Under the pieces are notes generated by a model. It saw only the letters and a list, made by a program, of their open reading frames with translations, made no database searches and was not told the origin of the DNA. The translations under genes were made by a program, and so were the position numbers. Shown in pieces: positions 9,904-20,403 of a stretch of DNA of 64,000 bases (position 1 is its first letter; every line of letters starts with the position of its first letter). Origin of the DNA: Podospora pseudoanserina (Eukaryota; Ascomycota; Sordariomycetes; Sordariales; Podosporaceae); contig NC_085920.1 in NCBI RefSeq assembly GCF_035222485.1, forward strand, positions 5,704,001-5,768,000, in the 5' to 3' direction.

Positions 9904-11511
9904 TCACATGATAAATGCATAAGCCCCATCCCAACAATCATCCCACTTCCTTTCCCTTCCTCCGACCCAGAACCGCTCCAGCAATCTCTTCGCCACCAAA
10001 GGCGGTGATATCCCTTGGTCACGAGCCATATCAACCAAACACCGCCCAATATACTTCTGCACGTCCGCCCCAGCCCTCGCCGCCTCCACGCCAGCTACGA
10101 TCAACGGCCAAGTCATCCTCTTCCTTGCCCTCGGTGTAGTCATTCCCGTCTCCAATATCGAGAACAAAGCCTGGGCGTACTTGGCTCGCAACACCTCCAC
10201 TTCCCGGGTTGACTTCAAAGCCCCGGTGCTCACCAACGATAGTATGCAGTACAGCGCAACGCTGGCGTGAAACACGCGGCCAATGACAAGAAACTCCTCC
10301 CTGCTGGCAAATACTGACTTTTCCAGATTTGACGTCCAGTTCTCTGGGGAAAAGAGCTCTATCTGGCCGAGGATGCCGAGGGCCGCTTGCTTTGTTTTCG
10401 GGTGGGAAGGCTCTCGAGCGCGTAGCTCGTTGATGAGGATTAATTTGATAAAGAGGGGGGTTGGACAGGACATGGGGGGGAAGTAGACTTCGGTGTAGTA
10501 ATCCTCCGTCAGGCGGAGGGTGGTGACTGTGTCGGCGACTTGAAACTGGTTGTCGGGGGGGCTGGTGGTGTTGGCTAGTACCGCGGTGCTGTTGGTGGTG
10601 TTAGTAGGAGTTTGGGGAAAGGGGGACGGGATAAACTGACATCATCAGCCCTACCAAACTCGGCCTCATCTGATCACACCTGTCTATTATCTCCAGAAAC
10701 CCGCCGTGAAACTCCAGCAAGGTCATGAACCCGTCCACGTGCGTCCTCCAAGATGGGGTCATGGATTGTTGGAGGAACGCAAAGAGGAAGGCGTACACGC
10801 TTACGACGGCTTCAAGACCGCGGCGGGTTTCTTCAGCGTCGAGTAATTCGTGAATGGCGCGGATGGTGATGCCGCGGTGGTGGTAAAATCTTTGCAAGAT
10901 GGGCTTCACCAGGTCGATTTCGGGACAGCAGTCGGACATTTGCATGATTCGGTGGTTGATGGTGACTGAAACCAGCGTGTGGAGGATAGACAGCGGGATG
11001 TCTTCTACCGTCAACATCGGAAAAACAAACTGGCTCGGGCCGAGCTGGTGAGACTGGAGGTCGGGATAGATCCGGGCGTTGTCTAGATCACGGCAGTTAG
11101 CTCCCGGAGCCCACAACACTGGAGAATATCCCAGTCCAACCCACAATACAACATAGCCTCAATAATATCAAACATTTCCGGCCGGAGAGTAGGAGTGATA
11201 GGTGGAGTTGCCGGGTGGTTGCGGTGGCGCTTTTGGGACTCGGGGGGCGTGAGAGGAGCCTGTCTCTTTGGACTAGGACACGACACTTGCAGCCGGAGAG
11301 GTGGTAACCGCCCTTGACCCTTCCGCTTCTTCGGCCGGGACATGACCTGCCCCGGGGCTAGCCATTGCAGTGGCTTTTTGTCTGCATACCCGGGACAGAC
11401 GATGCCAGCGGTCCGGCACTTGTTGCAGACGGGTTGTTGACCGTCACACACGACCCGTCTCCGTCTGCACTCCCAGCAGTGCTGGTGACGCAGGTTAGCA
11501 AGATTGGGCAT
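9904..11511 (-). CDS. Zn2Cys6 fungal transcription factor
   Basis: Three exons: 11511-11145, 11082-10641, 10588-9904, giving 497 residues in one frame. Introns are 11144-11083 (GTGGGT...GCTAAC...CTAG) and 10640-10589 (GTCAGT...TACTAAC...CAG). The N terminus has a Zn2Cys6 binuclear cluster at about residues 12-39, HCWECRRRRVVCDGQQPVC followed by NKCRTAGIVC, then a basic PKKRKGQGR stretch likely acting as nuclear signal. The rest is a helical fungal transcription-factor domain (the Fungal_trans_2 type: EAMLYYNARIYPDL, TINHRI, FHGGF, YYTEVYFPP). It should act in the nucleus as a DNA-binding regulator. Neighbours are the secreted hydrolase (convergent, about 110 bp away) and a Cys-rich small protein; no target can be inferred. 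Confidence 0.92.
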
Positions 11512-12156
11512 CCTGTGGGTGTTACCGACGTGGCTAAACGGGTGGATGCATCGTGGAGAGAGGAAACACGAGGGGGAAGTCGCAGTTTGGGAGTTGACCT
11601 TACACCAGAGCCAACCTTACCCCTGCTCAAGGGGGGTTGGCCTTGTGGGTTGAAGCCTGCGGGGACAGGCATGCCTCCCGCTGTCTTGGCTTCTTGGCCA
11701 TCTATTCTCCTGAAAGGGGATGGTTCGAGATCTTTGTTCAGTGGGTCTTCACGGCTAACGATGGTCCAATGAGACGGCATGTCATGTAAGACGGCTATCG
11801 AATTCGAGAAAGCGAGGCACTGCCTTTGGAGTTTGGACTGGTGAAATGGGTGAGAGACTGATGAAAGGCGCGTCTCCGGTTCCATGGGTACCTAGATAGC
11901 CTTATGGGGCTGAAGAAATTGCGGATCACCTTTTCATCATGCCAGGGGTTTCCTGGATGCAAGGTTCAACACCTGAACTCTCAGCATATCAGCAACTCTC
12001 TCTCTTTCTAGGTAGCTTTCATCCATTGACGTTGACCGGTACTCTGTACAAATCCCATATCCAACCTCCGTTCCCTCCCATCAAGAAGGCTGAATATCTA
12101 AGGTACTCCCGGTCAGCCCCCCTTCACCCCAGACAAAGAAAGAGGCATAATTACCC
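11512..12156. other. Intergenic, no gene supported
   Basis: Promoter side of the Zn2Cys6 gene, then the 3' flank of the small Cys-rich gene. A minus-strand open frame (11358-11885) overlaps the zinc cluster exon in another frame and is not credible as a gene. Confidence 0.45.
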
Positions 12157-12550
12157 CTACAATAACTCACAAGCAGAAGAAAAAGGTCCCTTAGGCGGGT
12201 ACTCGTCATACTCCTCCGGCGCACCCTGCGGCAGTTTATGCGAGTGGTGGCAGTGAACCTTGACCTTGGGCGTGCAAGTGCACCACTGCTCCCGGGGGAT
12301 GTTGTCCATGACCGACGGGATGTGGTGGCCGCAGCCTGTCCAGGTTGTTTTATCTACCCATATGTGTCAGTGATGAAAAGGAGGAGAAAATGGAGGCGAG
12401 AAAAGCGGGGTGAGTTGGGACGGGAGTTGGAAAGGTCACTTTCCCAAGGAGGAGTAAAGAGAGTGCTAACCGGGCCATGAACGGTGATGATATTCCAAGG
12501 TGGCAGGAAGTTGACATACGGCAGTTTTCGCACTCTGATTTGTGACACAT
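12157..12550 (-). CDS. Cys/His-rich 75-residue conserved small protein
   Basis: Exon 1 (12550-12520) encodes MCHKSECENC. A 166-bp intron (GTATGT...CACTGACAC...GTAG, 12519-12354) leads to exon 2 (12353-12157), which continues HKTTWTGCGHHIPSVMDNIP and then REQWCTCTPKVKV, ending in ACELL. The pattern CxxxxCxxC...WxGCGxHIPSVMDxxPxxxxCxC is one I associate with a small, widespread fungal family of unknown function. Six to eight Cys and His residues spaced this way suggest zinc or another metal is bound. No signal peptide is present, so it is probably cytosolic or nuclear. The coding pieces are too short to appear in ordinary ORF scans; the call rests on motif continuity across the intron. Confidence 0.75.
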
Positions 12551-12874
12551 CTTAGCGGTTGTTTGCGATGGCTTCCGAGTATAATTGAGAAAGTGTCGTG
12601 GAGCAGGCGAGTCTTCGGGACGAAGAAGTTGTTCAAAATTACTCTGCAACAAAATGGTGCCTAGAGTGACACGAGAATATTCTCATTGTTCATAATGATG
12701 ACGTCGTTGTTGACAATGACCAGTCGGTGATGCAATGGCCATGAGGTTACCATAGAAACCTCAAATGAAAGGGCGGCAACAAATCCCTCGGGTGAAAAAA
12801 ACAGATAACTAAATATATACATTAAAGAGCAAACTGGCCCCGAACCACAAATTATACATTTAATCTTCATCACC
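12551..12874. other. Intergenic between two minus-strand genes
   Basis: Promoter side of the Cys-rich gene and 3' flank of the amidase. An AT-rich stretch near 12800-12860 probably holds amidase 3' processing signals (for example TATATACATTAAAG read on either strand). No gene is seen. Confidence 0.4.
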
Positions 12875-14896
12875 TCACTGGTGGAGATCCTCCGCCTCCC
12901 TTCTCATCAAAATCTTGTCACCATTCAGGGTACCCCCAGCCTTGGGGGTCTTGATAATCCCAGCCTCAACCAAATCCAACGCCAACTTGGTCAACAAACC
13001 ATCGCAGCCCTTGGCAGCCATGACAGAGACGCCGACAGGGAAGAACTCATCATGGCTGGAGATGGCACTGAACCCTGTAACTTCACCCAGAGGGAAGACC
13101 ACGTCGGGAATCTCGGTGTAAACACTGATTCTGCCGGCACTGAAGCCGAAGGGAACTCCAGGCTGGCTGCGATAGCGGTTGCGGGGATTCTGACCACCTT
13201 GTGAAGAAACGTAGAGGAACAGACCGGAAGAGCACTGCTTCTCATCATCGACAGGGGGGAGAATCTTCTCGTTGAACCAGGACATGAAGGTCGACTTTGC
13301 ACGATAGGCCTCCTGGAGGACATCGTCCCCAATTGAGTCGCCGTAGCCCCAGCGGCTGAGAGGGACAGGGTTGACGAATGGGCGGCGGCCGTCGTTGGCA
13401 GCTGCATACAGAGTTAGCGTAGATCACTCCGAGGAGTCAGGGGAAGTCATGCCAGCATAGTCACGGTAGAAGGGCTCACGAACAAGCTCAATCTGCTCCT
13501 TGGTGATGAGGGTGGCGTAGGTAGTGTTCAACAGCTGAGAGACGGTAAGAGCACCGGCTTCAGCAGGCTTGGACGCAGCCCACTCGCCCTCAAGGTTCAA
13601 AGGCGTCAGGCTGCCGCTGACGAACTTTGCAAGAGAGTCGGCAAAATCGAGAAGAATCTTTTGAGCATCAGTTCTCGCCGAAGTAGGAAAGTTGTAAGTC
13701 CAGATCTTGGTGGGATAGCTGGGCTTGGTCTTGGCGAGAGACTTGTAGTTCTTGCCGTACATAGCTGCCTGGGCGTCCTCCCAGATCTGAGGGTCACGGA
13801 CAAGGAAGCCGGGGGTGTCAAGAGTGGGAGAAAGAGGCATGACATTGTCCAGCGAGACCAGATTATGAGAGGGACGGTTGCCAAACAGACCCTGAACACC
13901 AGCCGGGCCACGAACAGACCCACCAGTATCACTGCCAAGGGCGATATCGAGCCACTCGTAAGCCGCAACCGAGGCACCAGCACCCGACGAGGACGAGGAA
14001 GTATCCTGATACCCATCACCCCTGGGGTTGAATGGAGCGTGGTAATCAACCCAGTCCGAAGTAGCAGACTCGCCGTTGGCGAACTGGGAGGTCTTTTGAA
14101 GACCAACAACCACCGCACCGGCATCGATGAGATTTTGAACGGCAGGACCGGTATAGTTGCTGGCAGGGTAAAGGTTATACCAGGCACGGTTTCCGTTAGA
14201 ACCCTTCACGCCCGCCAGGCGGTAGATATCCTTGATACCGATGCGGACACCGGCGAGAGGCTTCTCGGCTGTCTTGGTGTAGTAGAGCCTGGATGGGACA
14301 CCGATGGTGAGGGATGCAGAGCCGCTCGTCTGGGCAGATAGGGGCTGGAACTTGCCCTCGGGGGTGGGGATCAGAGACTCGACAAAGGCTCCAGCAAAAT
14401 CTTCGTACAGGCGGTAGACGGGATACACAGACCCGGTGCTGACCTCGAGGAAGTATGGACCGCTGGGAATCTTGGTGCTCTTCACCGAGATGATCGACTT
14501 GCTATCCTTCTTGGGGGCCCTCTCAGCGACGACATTCCTAGGCTTTTTGCCCTTCGACTCGGCCACAAAGACAGCATCGGCGAAGGCGTCTTGATAGACA
14601 TCATCCGTCTGTGCCCAAGTTGACAGCAGGCCGGTGAGATCCTTCCCAGAGACACCTTCCTGGTTCACGACGGTTATAGGCTTGAACCCGAGCACGCTTG
14701 GGGCCTTGAGGTTGCACAGAGTCTTCTTCGAAACATCGAGCTTCCCGGAGGAGAAAGGGGAGATGTAGTAGTCGACGTCGTTGAAGTTGACTGAGAGGCC
14801 GGTGGATGCGAGTTTGGCCGAGGCCAGGTTTGCAACAAAGGAGAGAACGGAGAAGCTCAAGGCGCGAGCCGAGAGCTTTCTGTCGGAGATGGCCAT
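12875..14896 (-). CDS. Secreted amidase-signature enzyme
   Basis: Exons 14896-13453 and 13401-12875 yield 656 residues. The first 25 residues from ATG 14896 (MAISDRKLSARALSFSVLSF) look like a signal peptide; an ATG at 14929 would hide it. The amidase signature is complete: catalytic Lys in VRIGIKDIYRLAG, the Ser-rich loop SSSSSGAGASVAAYEW, and GSDTGGSVRGPAGVQGLFG with the nucleophile Ser region. The N-terminal 150 residues match the extra domain found on fungal amidases annotated as Arp1-like. The best intron is 13452-13402, which begins GC rather than GT (GCATGA...CGCTAAC...TGCAG) and gives FYRDYAAANDGRRPFVNP, the expected family sequence. GT alternatives break that motif. The likely reaction is hydrolysis of an amide outside the cell or in a secretory compartment. 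Confidence 0.9.
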
Positions 14897-16387
14897 CTTG
14901 AAGGTGGGTAAGGTGAGGATGAGAGGCACAAGCTGGGTGCTTGACCTTCAAATCAGGGCTTGCGATCAATCATCATCATATATACCCTCCGCTCCATCCG
15001 TTACTCGCATCCTCGCGCTCAAGTGTCGTTGATAGCAACCCCTGAAGGTGATGCTTTAACCCTAGGCATCATCTCACACCGGGTTCTTGGCCATGATTTC
15101 CCTCAAGTCCCGACGTTGGTGAAGGCATCCACCAACAGCCACCATCGTCGGACACAAACGGGAACACCTGCCCGTCTTGCACCTAGCCTTATCGTTGACA
15201 GTCGAGGTTTACCAGCTCCGCGGATCCGGGATTGGAAGAGGCCCGTCACTTGGCGGTACGGAATCGATGTTTATTGGCCAATGGCGGACTTATCGTGTCA
15301 AGACACGCTATTGAACCCCAGAATACGATATTCCATGCAAGAGCGTGGCGGTGGGGTGAGAAATGACGACACTGGAGCTTTTTCACGCTTTCTGGAAATG
15401 GGCATCTGATAAGAATGGGGTTGTTAACTTGTGGTCAATTTTGTTTGTATTTTGAACCGTGATAAGGGTGGGTGTTGTGATGCCTTATGGGGCTTCATCT
15501 TAACCACTCCACTGTCGCGATAAGATAGGCAATAAGAAGCCGGTGAAGATGCTGGTGATATAGGTAAAGTTCTTGACTAAAACTCGGGATTCCAGGCAAC
15601 AGGTAAACAAATGTGATTGTGAACCCGACTGAAGTCCGAGTTCATTCGTACCTAAGCTCGATGTAAAAGGTTGAAGAGCCTCACCATCCCACCGGGGTGC
15701 TTGGTGGTGGGTTGCGTTGCGAACAGGAAAGTGGGGATTGCTATGCAAAGACGTTGGAAGGTGGGCAGGCCTTCGAACCGTCGTGAGCAGTTCTCAAATA
15801 CCCTATTGAGGTCCTGCAAACCGTCACCCATATCGTTTCCATTGATGCATCCTGAGGTGAACTTGAGGCCCGTGCAGGAAGCCGAACCCGAGTGTGGGGG
15901 TCAACGGCCGCAGGGGTAACCGTTGAGCACGGGATTTCGAGAGTTCCGACGACTTCAACATCAACGTCAACAACACCAGTGGTGTGGTGATCAACATTCG
16001 GCACATCTGGTGTATAAAGACAGGACTCCTCAGATTTATGAAGACACCTCTGTGGCCGAGGGAGACTCGTGATATTTGATGCGCTCTAGTTAGAGACAGC
16101 TGAGCATGGAAACGTGTAGCTTCAAGTCTCTTCGATACTGCTGCCATCTGAACGATGACCACGGTGCAGAAATGCGTTCCCAATCGGTTGGCCGGCAGAA
16201 CTTTGCCAGTTCCAAATTGGAAGCGTTGGTTTCCGTCCCGTCCAATACAACGGTGGCTGTTTCGGTGCAACATGCGGCAGGAGCCCCTCACTTGAACACA
16301 TCGTCAAATTCCACCTCACCTTAAACTTCTCCTAGCACACCTCAGAAGTAACATCAAAAACCTAGGAATACACTAATTCACGCACAA
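14897..16387. other. Divergent intergenic region, no gene supported
   Basis: About 1.5 kb between the amidase (leftward) and the 3-beta-HSD-like gene (rightward), so it contains both promoters. Open frames reach 155 codons but lack domains or consistent codon bias. Confidence 0.5.
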
Positions 16388-17953
16388 ATGGCCGCCCTCG
16401 TGATAGGGCTGGGCGCCGCCTCGCTCCTTCTCCTGACTTATACCTACCTCTCGCGTCTCAGCAGCATCCTGAAAAGCACCCCCGAAGCAGTATTGAAGGT
16501 GTCTCCAAAAAGATGGACCAAAGAAGAGCTGCGACAGGTATATCAGCGCCTTGAAAAGAATCTTATTACCACCAAAAGCTATGCAGATCGCATTCCCCCC
16601 AAGTTGGATAGACGATACATCATCACTGGGGGTTCTGGTGCGTAGCCCGGCTCAATTGTAGGTCGCAAGATCGCTTCTAACATCAAAACCACAGGTCTTG
16701 TTGGTGGCTACATTGTCCTACAGCTTCTGGAACGTGGTCAATCTCCAGAAAGCATTCGTATCGTGGAGTTTCGGCCTCTCAACCGGGCTGACATGCTCAG
16801 TGGGCCAGCATCAACGGTCGACTTTGTCAAGGCAGACATCTCCTCAGCCGAGTCCACTAACAATGCCTTTGAGAAATCATGGCCATCCTCTGTTGCTCAC
16901 CTTCCCTTGACGGTCTTTCACACAGCGGCGGTCATTGTGCCATCGGACCGGTCCAAACTCGTCTACGGTCTCTGTGAAAGTGTCAATGTTCGGGGCACCA
17001 GGAATGTCCTCGACGCAGCTCGCAAAGCCGGGGCCGATGTACTGATCTCGACATCCTCTGGCGGCGTCAGTATTCGCCCCATTGAACTCTGGATCTCACC
17101 TCTAGAGTTACTCCTGTCACCCAAGAATAAGCTCCCCGAGATAAAGAACCACCTCCAAGTCATGGACGAAAAGGACTTCTTTGAGCCACCCCGCAAGCAC
17201 GAAGAGCACTTTGCCAACTACGCCGTCTCCAAAGCCAGGGCTGAGAGAATAGTTTGTGGTGCCAACAGCCCCGAGCTCCGAACTGGAAGCATCAGACCAG
17301 CAAACGGTGTCTACGGGCAACCAGGCGACAATACCCTCGGGGGCTCTCTCGCCATGAGCGACTGCCCCACCTGGTGCGCGCACATCATCCAACCCTTCGT
17401 CCACGGCATCAACGTCGCCATTGCCCACCTTGACTATGAAGCCGTCCTGGCTGCTAACCCCAAAGCACCACAAGCTGGCCGCCCCTTCATGATCACCGAC
17501 CCTAACCCTCCCATCAGCTACATCGACATGTATCTAGCTATCGAGACGCTGGCTACCACTCCGTTCAAGCTCATTCGTTTGCCTCCGCTGCCAATGTGGT
17601 TTCTTTCCTACATTGTCGAGTGGTACTCCCTCTTGCCGGTCAAATACCCCTTCTTGAGAAGGATTCTGCCTGAGCTCAAGGGGGATATCAAGCACATGAA
17701 GCCTGGTTTGTTCAGTGTTACTACTCACATGGTAGCTACGAACGAGAATGCCGGTCGGTCTGTTGATGAGGGGGGGTTGGGGTTTAGGGGGGTGGTGACG
17801 ACCCTGGAGGGTATGGTGCAGGAGATTGTGGAGTGGAATGTCGAGCACAAGGGGGGGAAGAAGGCCAAGAAGTTCCAGACGAGTATTTTGTTTGCGGAGG
17901 AGATTGCAAAGGCGGCCGAGGCGGCGGGGGTGATGGAGAAGATGGGTAAGTGA
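16388..17953 (+). CDS. 3-beta-hydroxysteroid dehydrogenase/isomerase-like NAD(P)-dependent reductase
   Basis: Exons 16388-16637 and 16695-17953 give 502 residues. The 57-bp intron (GTGCGT...ACAG) splits the dinucleotide-binding loop, which splices to TGGSGLVGGYIVLQLLERG. An N-terminal hydrophobic stretch (LVIGLGAASLLLLTYTYLS) should anchor the protein in a membrane, most likely the ER. Extended-SDR features follow: VFHTAAV, VNVRGTRNVLDAA, STSSGGVS (active Ser) and the catalytic YAVSK. Family members oxidise 3-beta-hydroxysteroids or act in C-4 demethylation of sterols; some act in secondary metabolism. No sterol or polyketide genes adjoin it, so its substrate is open. Confidence 0.9.
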
Positions 17954-18367
17954 TCGTGGAGGAACGATATGCCCCTTAGGTAGGCTGTCGAAGTATTTGA
18001 TAGGAACCGAATCGTTGTAATTCCAAATGATTAGCCTTCTTTGAATCATAATCCTCACAGTCATCGTGTGCTGACTTGCTGTTCTGAAGTGTCAGTCCTT
18101 TTCCGGAGGACACGTTCAGAACTGCTGTGCGCTCATACCTCGTCCATACTCGCATCGCACATGGGCAAACTGCATGAACCTCTCGCCATCGAGTAACCAC
18201 AAGCAAGGGGAGGGGGTATCAACGAATTATATTTCCCAGTTCTGTCCCAAAATAAAAACTCCTTTGCCTGCTTCGTAAAACACAAACTCCCCTTTGTCCC
18301 ACGGGACGACCCGTCCCTTCTTCCCGGCCTCTTGTGACGATGTAAACCAAGCACTCAGGAGAACATC
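17954..18367. other. Convergent intergenic region
   Basis: The 3' flanks of the reductase and the copper transporter meet here. I see no gene or RNA in it. Confidence 0.4.
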
Positions 18368-19073
18368 TCACCCACAACAAACAGTAGGCTCATCAATCCC
18401 ACCCCCCACCAGCCCCCCGTTCTTCACCGCCGCCGTTCCATCCGCCCCAATCACCACCGTCTTGGTCATCCAATCACACAAGAACTTGCCCAGCAATGCC
18501 CCGATCAAAATGCTAATAATCACATACCCATTATAATACATGGCCAACAACATGATAATATACGCCAGCCCAAAAGTAGCAGTGTGGATCAACGAGCGGA
18601 TAAGCTGCTGCAGTGGGCTCGCGCGGAAAGTGACTGTCTGAGGAGCAACCGCTTCGTTCGACGACGACGACGACGAGGCAGCCCCGGGGCATGACGGCGC
18701 GGCGGAAGAGGGGGCAAGACCGCCGTTAGCGATCAGTGCTACCCTTGCCGCAAAGTCCCGCTGGATGTGCTCGTCGTATTCCTTGCCAATGCGGCGTAGG
18801 GCTTCGAGGAGGATGACCATCAGGATGACGCCTATGCAGGTGGCCGCGAAGGCGCCGTTGGTGGTGATGTGCCATGAAGAGGAGAGGAAGCAGGCGTCGA
18901 TTGTGTACCAGTTCCAGAGCATCTGTTCCCCCCCCCCAAAAAAATTGTCAGTTTACTTGCTCAGACAGACTAGCGTAATGGTGAATGGATTGGGTTTGCT
19001 GGCGCGCGCAACGTACGGAGATTTTGCAGGCGGGGCCGTCGCCCATGCCGCCGCCGTGGCCGGAGTGTGACAT
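18368..19073 (-). CDS. Ctr-family copper transporter
   Basis: Exon 1 (19073-19017) encodes 19 residues, MSHSGHGGGMGDGPACKIS, a His/Met-rich copper-binding start. After a 94-bp intron (19016-18923, GTACGT...CAG, containing a run of C) exon 2 (18922-18368) continues MLWNWYTIDACFLSSSW. Total 203 residues. Three transmembrane helices are visible: around residue 42 (FAATCIGVILMVILLEAL), around 140 (ATFGLAYIIMLLAMYYNGY, with the MxxxM pore motif) and around 160 (IISILIGALLGKFL, with the GxxxG packing motif). A low-complexity Ser/Ala loop separates helices 1 and 2. A CC pair near the C terminus fits Cu(I) handover. The transporter imports Cu(I) across the plasma membrane, or exports it from the vacuole. 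A metalloreductase gene diverges from the same intergenic region. Confidence 0.95.
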
Positions 19074-20403
19074 TGTGAGTGTTTTCAGAGGGATTAAGTT
19101 ATATAGGGATATTCTTGTCGTTTGCCGCGGGTGATCCGATTAAAGCGAAGGAGTGCGATCGAAGGCTCGAGGTTCTCACGAGGAGGGAAACGATGGTGTA
19201 TTTAACAGCGGCGGCGACGAGTGCGGAGCGGAGGGTGCTGTTAGTTGGCTTGAAACTGACCACGCCTCGTTGGAGAACTTGTGCACGAGGCGCGGCGAAA
19301 TTGCAAGAGATCAGAAGAGAAGAGAGGTGAGATGCGATTAAGCCCAGATATGCAAGACAAGCTCTGTTTATAGAGCAGCTTGAGGTTAAGTCGAGGTGTG
19401 TTGTTGTCTTGTGCTGCTGCCCCTCATCCCGCGTTGGTGGTTGGGATCACCGGACCTTTTTGGACGTTGCGCAACCGAGAGTCAAGACAACTAACGCTTT
19501 TCACTGTTCGGTGAGGTGCTGCCGACACCGTCCTTCGTATCTTCTCTTTTCAAGACCCTTCATCCGGAGTCCCTATCGAAGTGGTGCAATTGCTGGGCAT
19601 TTTGAGCAGATATGCGCCAGAATATCAAGGACCACAGCTTCCAAAAGCGTTCGACAGCTCGCTGCCAAGCAAGCACGGTGCGCCCCACGGCACAGGGATC
19701 ACAGGATCACAGGGGGTCCCGAGCAGGGGCGGCGATTGGGCCACTGTCCGCTACAGCAGGGCGATCCGGGAAGTTCCCCCAGCGGTACCCACTGCTGATG
19801 CAGAAACGTGCTCAAAGATGCTCACCATTTTCCTCGTGGGCACGGTGGGACACCACGAACCCCAAAAACATGAGCAGCAGGAAGGAATAACCTGATATCC
19901 ATCAAGGTTCCCGAGAGCGGCGAGATGGAATCCGGGCAATCCAATTCGCCGCCTTTAGCTGTTCGCTTCCAGAAAACGCCCCCCTGAAGGGCAGAATACC
20001 GAGAGCTGCACCCCGCGGATTCAGCACATGCATCTCTTGGGATTTGGGACGAGGTCTTGGAACCTGCTCGCGATTACACCAACTCCACACACATCACTTG
20101 GCGATGCTACCCGGGCGGGAAGAGGACGGCAACAGAGCCGCCAGATTCCACCTTGCAGAGACGAATTCGGAGCCCAGGTCCCGACGCAGGCATGGGGCCT
20201 AGATATATTACCAGACCGCTCCCGGGGGGTGCGGGTGGCGATGGGGTTGTATAAGGACAGACATGTCCCGGTTTGATGCCACATGGTGCTGAGACATTCT
20301 CCATTCCGGTACCTTTTGGCCGTCACCATCTCCAGCTCCCAAGTGCTGTCTCCAAGATAACTGGGAGTAGAGACAGAGCCGCCGGGCTTATCCTCCAAGC
20401 ACC
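19074..20403. other. Shared divergent promoter region of copper transporter and metalloreductase
   Basis: About 1.3 kb between the two divergently transcribed starts. No credible gene is inside. I looked for exact copies of the yeast Mac1 site (TTTGCTCA) and found none. Regulation by copper is therefore suggested only by the gene pairing. Confidence 0.5.

Noticed and set aside
15824-16291. 155-codon minus-strand open frame upstream of the 3-beta-HSD-like gene
   Set aside because: No domain or bias; sits in what must be promoter sequence.
9904-18000. Biosynthetic gene cluster around the Zn2Cys6 regulator, amidase, reductase and hydrolase
   Set aside because: No core synthase, P450 or transporter is present; a regulator plus assorted enzymes is not sufficient evidence.
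19074-20403. Yeast-type Mac1 copper-response elements
   Set aside because: No exact TTTGCTCA on either strand was found; near matches are expected by chance in 1.3 kb.
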